Assembly (NCBI GenBank): GCA_002372775.1
Contig: DFIJ01000125.1
Span: 1-22,531, forward strand
From: Christensenella sp. UBA3700
GTDB taxonomy: Bacteria > Bacillota > Clostridia > Christensenellales > UBA3700
DNA length: 22,531 nucleotides
Reading direction: 5' to 3'
In this document: positions 17,143-22,531 of the stretch, piece after piece
Numbering within the stretch: the stretch's first letter is position 1
Layout: the number at the start of each line of letters is the position of its first letter
Notes under the pieces: model-generated
The model's database searches: none
Seen by the model: only the letters and a program-made list of their open reading frames with translations
What the model was told of the DNA's origin: nothing
Translations under genes and position numbers: made by a program

Positions 17143-17872
17143 TGAATTGCTCTTGCTTTCCGGGAATGATCTTCCGTTCCCGGAGGCAAGATTAACTATC
17201 CATCAGCCGCGTTTAAAAGAAATTGCTTATATTACAGAACAACGATTTTGGCCAGGATGCTAGTTATTAAAATTTAATAAAGAAATTTTAGCAGATTAGG
17301 ACAAAGTTGGTTTATTGAATAGGTCAAATTTTAATATAATAATGATGATGATACAGGAAAAAAATTTAGAGGCTCAATAGGCGCGTCTAAATGTTATATC
17401 TCTTCTTGCATTATTATTTCCAACAAGCTAGATTTTGTTGGGTAAAGAGACAATACAATTGCGAAATCATTAGACTGGAGAAGTAGGTGAAATTAACGAA
17501 GAAAATTTTGATACTTTTAAGCAAATTTTGATTAGTATGTTTTGTCTTACTGATAAGGAAAATAAAGAGTATAATCCAAGTGGCGATTTGGCCCGCAAGA
17601 TTGCTAACAAAATCAAGCGCGGCCGCGAAAAGAAGGCGGAGCTGGCGCCGGATACAAAAATTGCCATGTTTAGTCGTTATATATCTATTCTTGCTGTTGG
17701 TGAGAAAAAAGATATAAATGATTTAATGAATTATACTGTTTATCAATTAATGGATGAATTTAACCGATATGAATTGAAATTACAATACGACTCTTGGGAA
17801 AAATATAGGATTGCTGGGGCTACTGGTCTTGATGATCCGGAAGACTGGTTAAAGGATATCCATGAGAGTTAA
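17132..17872 (+). CDS. Conserved-looking phage protein upstream of the tail tube gene
   Basis: A 246-residue protein. Start is ATG 17132 (ATG 17135 also possible), overlapping the previous gene by about 11 bases; the ribosome binding site is weak, so coupling is likely. The N-terminal half, LPFPEARLTIHQPRLKEIAY and FWPGCQLLKFNK, is followed by a hydrophobic helix (LNVISLLALLFPTSQILLG). The C-terminal part includes KIANKIKRGREKKAE and VYQLMDEFNRYELKLQYDSW, resembling tail assembly factors. Five TAGs (17261, 17297, 17378, 17429, 17471) are in the first half and none in the last 130 codons. Function is not known; an assembly role is inferred. Confidence 0.58.
17159..17184. repeat. GC-rich 8-bp inverted repeat near the start of the 17132 gene
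   Basis: TCCGGGAA (17159-17166) and TTCCCGGA (17177-17184) with a 10-base loop, unusual GC content for this AT-rich sequence. It lies 27 bases after the start codon and could form an mRNA hairpin that modulates the weakly initiated gene. Confidence 0.4.
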
Positions 17873-17889
17873 TTTAATAGTTATTAATA

Positions 17890-17907
17890 ATATTTTGTAC
17901 AAAATAT
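17890..17907. promoter_or_regulatory. 18-bp perfect palindrome upstream of the tail tube gene
   Basis: ATATTTTGTACAAAATAT is a perfect spacerless palindrome ending two bases before the AAGGAGG ribosome binding site of the 17923 gene. It looks like an operator half-site pair for a dimeric protein, or an mRNA element. No consensus promoter is seen beside it. Confidence 0.45.
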
Positions 17908-17922
17908 AAGGAGGAAATCCAA

Positions 17923-18897
17923 ATGAAATTTGGTGTACGTGAAATTGCTAACGTTGTATTCAGAGCAAAGAACGAACAGAAAATTGGTAATAAGACATTT
18001 GCTAAAGGTCAGCCAGTCTTCTATCTGGATACCGCAAAAACGTCTTCTATGGAAGGCGCTGCTACCACTGTATATGCAACAGGCGGACGTGGTAACACTC
18101 GTTTAATCGCTTGGGAAGGTGAGAAAACTCTTACATTTACTGTTGAAGACGCTCTGCTTTCTCCTGTTAGTTTCGCTATGCTTTCTGGTGCTGGTGTTAT
18201 TAAGGGTGCCGCTGATTCCACTAAATTAGTGCATTTCCATCAGACCACGAATGCGGTTATTGACAACAGCGGCGACGCTGCTGAAATTGATTTAACCGAT
18301 GCTTTAGAGTCTCTTGAATCTATTTGCCCAACCGCTCCTATCTATGTTATGAAGTTAGATGACTATGGTGATTTAACTGGTGAGGTTATGACTGGTTGGA
18401 GTGTTAAGGCAACTGGTGAAAATAAGGGCAAGGCTTTAACTCATCCCAAGGGCACTGGTATTGAAGGTGCCATCATGGTTGACTACTATGTACTGAAGAA
18501 GGAAGGCACCGTATCCGAGCTTCAAATCGATGCCGAGCACTTTGGTGGATATTACTATGTTGAAGCTGATACATTGTTCAGACGTCAGGCTGATGGTAAA
18601 GACCTTCCTGCGAACCTTACATTCCCGAATGTCAAGATTCAGTCCAACTTCACATTCTCGATGGCTTCTACTGGTGATCCTAGTACCTTCACCTTTACAA
18701 TGGACGTATTCCCTGGATACACATACTTTAACAAGACTAATAAAGTTCTTTGTGCTATTCAGGTGGTTGATGATGCAACCGAAGCTAAGTCTGAAGCTAA
18801 GCCTCTGTTCCCTCATCCAACTGGATTCAATATTGACGAATCTATTGCAGACTCTGTTGATGGAACGTCTGATGGCGAGACAGACAACGCCAACTAA
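17923..18897 (+). CDS. Probable major tail tube protein
   Basis: A 324-residue protein starting at ATG 17923 after AAGGAGG, ending in TAA. Segments such as RLIAWEGEKTLTFTVEDALL, PVSFAMLSGAG, FGGYYYVEADTLFRRQADG and QSNFTFSMASTGDPSTFTFT give a beta-rich fold with a tube-protein-like conserved core. It has no TAG; its seven or so glutamines are CAG/CAA. Codon use is as C-rich as in the capsid gene, which indicates a very abundant protein. A strong terminator follows. It could alternatively be another abundant tail structural protein; tube is the best fit from abundance, size and sequence pattern. The last 30 residues are acidic and probably disordered. Confidence 0.68.
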   Translation: MKFGVREIANVVFRAKNEQKIGNKTFAKGQPVFYLDTAKTSSMEGAATTVYATGGRGNTRLIAWEGEKTLTFTVEDALLSPVSFAMLSGAGVIKGAADSTKLVHFHQTTNAVIDNSGDAAEIDLTDALESLESICPTAPIYVMKLDDYGDLTGEVMTGWSVKATGENKGKALTHPKGTGIEGAIMVDYYVLKKEGTVSELQIDAEHFGGYYYVEADTLFRRQADGKDLPANLTFPNVKIQSNFTFSMASTGDPSTFTFTMDVFPGYTYFNKTNKVLCAIQVVDDATEAKSEAKPLFPHPTGFNIDESIADSVDGTSDGETDNAN

Positions 18898-18918
18898 TAG
18901 TTGATAAATAATTAAAAT

Positions 18919-18953
18919 AAAAACTGGGGGGATTTTTATCCTCCCAGTTTTTT
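18919..18953 (+). terminator. Intrinsic terminator after the tail tube gene
   Basis: Stem AAAACTGGGGGGA paired with TCCTCCCAGTTTT (one G-U pair), about 14 bp with a 6-base loop, followed by a T-run. Textbook Rho-independent form, 22 bases after the stop codon. Confidence 0.88.
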
Positions 18954-18974
18954 GTTATATATGAGGTGAATAGC

Positions 18975-20450
18975 ATGTCAAAAACAGGTTTTTTAGACAA
19001 TGGTGATTATTATATTCATCTTTAGAAAATAAACATAGGAACATTATTAAGAAGTGGCGAAAAAGCTCAAATTAATTGGCAGAAACAAAAAATGTTGGCT
19101 GCAATTGCGGTGGGGTCTCAACACAAACAATTATTAAATGCAAGTTTAAATGGCACTACTATTGAAGCCCTTGCTAATAGTTTGTAGATAAGTGAGCAGT
19201 AGGTAATAGAAAAAATTTATAAAGAATTAGGAACAAGACTTGAAGATGGCGTCAACTTAACAAAAATGCAACAATTACACACAGTAGTAAATAAAATAGA
19301 TATTTCTGACTAGTTAAAAAGAGCTATTGATTCTAAAAATGTGCAATCTTTTTCTAAAGTTTTAAAAATAATACGACAAGCTTTAAATTTACTCGAGCAA
19401 GGCCCTGATTCGCTTGGAGCAGTATTAAATCAAGTTATAAAAGAACAATACACTTCATTTAATGCCATGGGTATAAGATTAATAAGTTTATTAGAAAATT
19501 ATAAAGTAAAAAACAATTATACTGTAATAAAGCAACAATCTTTAAATAAAGCTCTTGGCTATTTACAAAATTTAGCATATGCGTTAATTGTAGGGGAATT
19601 TAAATCAACTGGAAATGCAATTTCTGCAGAAGGTATGTCTCGTTTATTAATAAATAACCTTACTAGTACAGCAATAGCAGAAGGACTAGGTTTTTTAAAT
19701 TCTGCAAAAGCCTTAGGTGTAGTGCATAATGAACTTATAAAGGCAGTTGGAACACAACAGGTCAAAGATTAGATTAATAATACACAGGTTACAGGAAAAA
19801 CAGATGTGCGGCTTGATGGCGTGTCCATTTCTTCTTTAGTTACAGATCTTGGAGATAATGGAGCTAAAATAACCATTGACGTAGGTATATCCTCCAAATT
19901 TTATACTGGACAAGCATTTAAAGATTTAAATAGCGGAAACGTTCCTAATGTTACTATTAGTTCTGGTTCTGGTGGCTCTTTAAAAACGGCATTAGATACA
20001 ATTTTTTAGACCGATTGGGAGCGATACTTAGCATATAACTATATGGCTCATTAGCAATATCAACCAGAAATTAATGATTTAATTGTAAAAAGGCAAATTT
20101 TAAGACTGTTTGCTTCAGCTGGAAGAGGAGATTTTGCGCAATTTATGTTTATTAATGGTGAGATTGTTAGCATATGGGAAATAATATTAAATGCTTTTAA
20201 ATTTGAAAGTTCTTTATCTCAATCAATGGCAAAAAAACAAAATATAGCACAACCATTTACTTTACATATTGAGGGTCGATCTAAAATTGCTTCTAGTAAC
20301 GAGAAAGAGCCTGTTTCTGGAAAAGATGATAATAATATATTAGCGGCGTGGAGACGTTCTAAAAGAGTAAATAGTGCAATTAGTGGAGCCACAATATAGG
20401 TTGAAATGCATTTGGCTAATTTAGCAAGAGGCACTCAGCTAAACACTTAA
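18975..20450 (+). CDS. Large structural/assembly protein of unknown function with eight TAG codons
   Basis: A 491-residue protein starting at ATG 18975 after GAGGTGA, ending in TAA. Eight TAGs are in frame (19023, 19185, 19200, 19311, 19770, 20007, 20052, 20397), about a fifth of its glutamines. The first ~280 residues are helical (KMLAAIAVGSQHKQLLNASL, an Ala/Leu-rich helix around 19620-19740). A Gly/Ser segment (TISSGSGGSLKTALDTIF) and a region with ERYLAYNYMAHQQYQPEIND follow. The C-terminus is basic and mixed. It lies between the tail tube and chaperone-like genes. It is too short and too unlike a tape measure to call it one, and I do not recognise the family; a tail or inner virion component is plausible. 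Confidence 0.6.
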
Positions 20451-20452
20451 AT

Positions 20453-20481
20453 TTGACAAAATAAAAATTTTGTGGTATACT
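20453..20481 (+). promoter_or_regulatory. Consensus sigma-70/SigA promoter
   Basis: TTGACA (20453-20458), a 17-base spacer and TATACT (20476-20481); transcription would begin near 20488. It lies directly after the stop of the 18975 gene and 39 bases before the 20521 start. This is the only near-perfect promoter I find in the window. Confidence 0.85.
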
Positions 20482-20520
20482 ATAATTAGTATAAATCGAT
20501 GAGTTAAAAGGAGATTTAAT

Positions 20521-21072
20521 ATGAAAGTATCTTATGCAAATATGAAATTAAAGGTTAATACTGATGTAAAAACTTTTGATTTTAAGGGGCAAAAGGTCTA
20601 GGTACTTCAATACCTGCCGGCCCAAGATAAATATGATTTATTAATGATTACATTACAAAAATCATTAGAAAATGGTGCTTATAATGAATTTAAATTAAAT
20701 TTATATTTTGAATTAAATTTAGTTTATATGTATACAAATATTTCGTTTACAGAAAAACAAAGAGAAGATGAGTTTAAGCTATATGACACTTTAAAGAGCA
20801 ATGGTTTTTATGAGTTGTTTTTCCAAGCAATTAATGAAGATGAATATAATGAACTTTTTGCTCAACTTAACGCAATTAAGGAAGCTAGTACCGCCAGTAG
20901 AATGAGCGTTGCGGCAATCATTAGTCAATTAATTGACAACTTACCTGCAAATGCGGAAACCGCAGCTAAGATTGTAGAAAGCTTTGATCCAAAGCAGTTT
21001 AAAGCAGTGGTTGATTTTGCAACATATGCAAACGGTGGAAGGAATATAAACACGAATTTACCTGTAGAATAA
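20521..21072 (+). CDS. Tail-assembly-chaperone-like protein
   Basis: A 183-residue protein starting at ATG 20521 after AAAAGGAG and ending in TAA. It begins MKVSYANMKLKVNTDVKTFD with a short beta segment (FKGQKVQVLQYLPAQDKYDL), then alpha-helical blocks including YTNISFTEKQREDEFKLYDT, EDEYNELFAQLNAIKE and NAETAAKIVESFDPKQFKAV. This resembles the conserved phage protein that sits between tail tube and tape measure genes and often acts as assembly chaperone; I give it moderate weight. One TAG (20599, after KGQKV) is in frame. It has its own promoter and terminator and so is an independent unit. No tape measure gene follows and I see no slippery-site extension. Confidence 0.6.
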
Positions 21073-21078
21073 AAAAAT

Positions 21079-21117
21079 GGGGCAGATGAAATTAATCATC
21101 TGCCCCTTATTTTATTT
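21079..21117. terminator. Bidirectional terminator between convergent operons
   Basis: GGGGCAGATGA (21079-21089) pairs with TCATCTGCCCC (21096-21106), 11 bp with a 6-base loop. A T-rich tract follows on the + strand, and seven A bases precede it, giving a T-run on the minus strand. It can serve the + gene ending at 21072 and the dUTPase ending at 21123. Confidence 0.88.
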
Positions 21118-21122
21118 ATATA

Positions 21123-21608
21123 TTAAAATTTGCCAGAATCTCCAAAACCAGAATCATTTCGTACTGTGCTGGATAACTTTTCAGACGGAATAAAAGTCAT
21201 TTCAATAAAAGGTAAAAGAACAAGCTGTGCAATTCTTTCATGTGCTTCAATAATCTGTTCTTCATCTGTGTCGTTGTGAAGTGCAACGATTACCTCACCT
21301 CGATAATCGTTATCAATCACACCTACACAATTTGCGGGACGAAGGCCGCGCTTACTAGCAATACCAGACCTTGCGAATATTGCAGCAAAAGTCCCCGCAG
21401 GAATCTCAAACGAGAGCCCAGTCCCAATCATTACTGTTTTATGGGGCGGGATTCTAGTACTATGATCGGTTGCCGCATATAAGTCATAGCCCGCCGCATT
21501 GTCACTTCCTCTTGTTGGAAGTTTTGAAAAAGGACCAACTTTTTTTACTTTTACTTCTGCCGTTAAATCCCACATTGCAGAAACATGAATTTCATTTGCT
21601 GTTGCCAT
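21123..21608 (-). CDS. dut: dUTPase (trimeric dUTP diphosphatase)
   Basis: A 161-residue protein with the five classical dUTPase motifs in order: AAGYDLYA (38-45), ARSGIASKRGL (79-89), NCVGVIDNDYRGEVIV (93-108, with the Tyr that discriminates uracil), HERIAQLVLLP (123-133) and RNDSGFGDSGKF at the C-terminus. The last motif differs slightly from the usual RGxxGFGSTG, the loop that closes on the nucleotide. It hydrolyses dUTP to dUMP and pyrophosphate, preventing uracil incorporation in phage DNA. Its ATG overlaps the TAA of the upstream gene by one base (TAATG), indicating translational coupling; GAGGTGG in that gene is the ribosome binding site. It is the last gene of the minus-strand operon and has no TAG. 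Confidence 0.93.
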   Translation of the reverse strand: MATANEIHVSAMWDLTAEVKVKKVGPFSKLPTRGSDNAAGYDLYAATDHSTRIPPHKTVMIGTGLSFEIPAGTFAAIFARSGIASKRGLRPANCVGVIDNDYRGEVIVALHNDTDEEQIIEAHERIAQLVLLPFIEMTFIPSEKLSSTVRNDSGFGDSGKF

Positions 21609-21853
21609 TATTCCACCTCATAATTTACAGTAACAACTGATTCAGGTTCTTTAATATTATTAAAGACTTTGGTTAAAGTAAGCTTCCAATAGTCATCAAC
21701 AACTTCACCTTTTGATTTCTGCTCTTTATGTTCATTAGTATATTTGCTAAGAATATAAGAACCATCATTCTTTGCTTCTTCAATAGCCTTTGTTGCTTCC
21801 GCTTCTGTATCAACTCGATAAGTTTCAACTGTACTAACTAAATATTTAGACAT
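21608..21853 (-). CDS. Small conserved-looking phage protein, unknown
   Basis: An 81-residue protein beginning MSKYLVSTVETYRVDTEAEA and continuing TKAIEEAKNDGSYILSKYTN, then KGEVVDDYWKLTLTKVF and an acidic end. A strand-helix-strand-strand pattern is likely. I recognise the start as one often seen in early regions of Firmicutes phages but know of no function. A ribosome binding site of type AAAGGAGTT precedes the ATG. It is coupled to the dUTPase gene, so a role in nucleotide or early metabolism is possible but unproven. No TAG. Confidence 0.65.
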   Translation of the reverse strand: MSKYLVSTVETYRVDTEAEATKAIEEAKNDGSYILSKYTNEHKEQKSKGEVVDDYWKLTLTKVFNNIKEPESVVTVNYEVE

Positions 21854-21873
21854 TATTAAACTCCTTTTATCTC

Positions 21874-22134
21874 TTAAATACTTTTTATAATTAATTTATT
21901 GTTATTATATTTGGTACTTTCTTTTTCTTTAATTTGTTTGATAATTCCTCTATTGAATCGCTCTGCGCCAGATAAATCTACTTGATAAGTGTCATACACT
22001 TGAGATAATCTAAAAACAGTGTCTGGAATATTTTCTATTGTAGTCTGTACAACCTCAAGCTTATTACCATCTTCATAAACATAAAAAGTTTGATAAATAT
22101 CAAAAGGATGAATAATTCCAATAATTTTTTTCAT
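21874..22134 (-). CDS. Small conserved-looking phage protein, unknown
   Basis: An 86-residue protein, MKKIIGIIHPFDIYQTFYVY at the start, then EDGNKLEVVQTTIENIPDTV, YDTYQVDLSGAERFNRGIIK and a basic end. The beta-strand followed by an EDG turn and a helix-strand pattern (VDLSG) recalls small RNase H-like or nucleotide-binding early phage proteins; I cannot assign it. It contains five glutamines, none TAG. About 20 bases separate it from the next gene downstream. Confidence 0.62.
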   Translation of the reverse strand: MKKIIGIIHPFDIYQTFYVYEDGNKLEVVQTTIENIPDTVFRLSQVYDTYQVDLSGAERFNRGIIKQIKEKESTKYNNNKLIIKSI

Positions 22135-22154
22135 ATATTATACAATCCTTTCTT

Positions 22155-22531
22155 TTAGCATTCAACAGTCCAATCGTCACAATTAAATAAATAATAAGCA
22201 AACGCTTCTCCATTTATATCAAGCCAAATTTCCCAAGCATTATTAATAGTGTTGGAGTCTTTCTCAATGGAAAGGATTTTTCCTCTATTTTTAAGCAGAT
22301 TAATAAGCTCTGTTGCTGCAATTTCAGGAGGGTTAGGATTTGCATTTTGGTATAAATGGAATATAGTAAAATCATATCTTTCGCGGCAAAGCAACATTGC
22401 ATATGCGTCAATTTGCCAATTAAACCACTCTTGTAATTGCTTTTTAGCTCGGTCCAATTCTATTTGATCACAAGGGCCATGTTTTAACATTAGCTGCTTA
22501 TTAAATTCATACAATGTTCCTAATGAAACAT
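22155..22531 (-). CDS. Phage protein of unknown function, 5' end outside the window
   Basis: The frame ends in TAA at 22155 and stays open to the right edge. Read from 22529 it gives VSLGTLYEFNKQLMLKHG, so a TTG at 22514 is very probably internal and the true start lies just beyond the window. The visible ~125 residues include RAKKQLQEWFNWQIDAYAML, CRERYDFTIFHLY, NPPEIAATELINLLKNRGKI and end YYLFNCDDWTVEC. I recall similar SLGTLYEFNKQ starts from early phage operons, without known function. Six glutamines, none TAG. Confidence 0.62.
   Translation of the reverse strand, partial: VSLGTLYEFNKQLMLKHGPCDQIELDRAKKQLQEWFNWQIDAYAMLLCRERYDFTIFHLYQNANPNPPEIAATELINLLKNRGKILSIEKDSNTINNAWEIWLDINGEAFAYYLFNCDDWTVEC

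Larger units (their letters stand above)
1..21072 (+). other. Region translated with TAG as glutamine (table 15)
   Basis: All + strand genes end in TAA or TGA, and 17 of them carry in-frame TAG (59 by hand count). Each of the 17 is one continuous frame from a start codon to TAA/TGA only if TAG is sense. TGA is a real stop: it ends five genes, one as an ATGA overlap with the next start. The alignment of a TAG with a CAA between two fibre paralogues supports glutamine. Confidence 0.92.

Noticed and set aside
18975..20450. Tape measure protein
   Set aside because: At 491 residues, with mixed fold and no long coiled-coil or hydrophobic repeats, it does not look like a tape measure.
1..22531. Suppressor tRNA (CTA anticodon), other tRNA genes or CRISPR array
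   Set aside because: Intergenic gaps are under 100 bases and I see no cloverleaf-like sequence or regularly spaced repeats. The suppressor tRNA must be elsewhere.

Overview
This window is part of a tailed double-stranded DNA phage (Caudoviricetes; phage or prophage cannot be decided here). It is AT-rich, densely packed, and uses strong AGGAGG-type ribosome binding sites. The protein families look like those of phages of gut Clostridia; this host assignment is an inference. The dominant fact is the genetic code. On the + strand, 17 of 25 genes are interrupted by in-frame TAG codons (59 by my hand count), no gene ends in TAG, and every gene ends in TAA (20 genes) or TGA (5 genes). Read as glutamine (translation table 15), TAG joins fragments into full-length proteins with correctly placed Shine-Dalgarno sites. 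Read with the standard code, most late genes look like strings of pseudogenes.

Layout, + strand: 1-234 C-terminus of the large terminase; 296-652 Vsr/EDxHD-type nuclease; 673-2241 portal; 2331-3686 prohead protease fused to scaffold, with an internal in-frame start that would give free scaffold; 3716-4252 probable head decoration protein; 4270-5328 major capsid protein and a hairpin terminator; 5403-7136 three probable connector or neck proteins. Next comes a block of modular fibre proteins (7153-10244), an amidase-SPOR endolysin (10241-11215) and more fibre or baseplate-like proteins (11255-15499). Then follow structural and tail-completion candidates (15510-17872), a probable tail tube protein (17923-18897) with a terminator, a 491-residue structural protein (18975-20450), and a tail-assembly-chaperone-like gene (20521-21072) with its own sigma-70/SigA-type promoter and a terminator. 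Putting fibres and lysin between head and tail genes is unusual, and no tape measure gene lies in the window.

Minus strand, 21123-22531: a convergent operon with a trimeric dUTPase, two small conserved-looking phage proteins and a fourth gene running off the window edge. These are metabolism or early-type genes. None contains an in-frame TAG despite about 14 glutamines.

TAG use is uneven. It is absent from the major capsid, decoration, scaffold, tail tube, endolysin and minus-strand genes. It is dense in several low-abundance structural genes (11 in the 15510 gene, 10 in the 13130 fibre, 5 in the 107-codon gene at 11255). No suppressor tRNA, release-factor gene or holin is visible, so the machinery that reads TAG must lie elsewhere in this genome or in the host.
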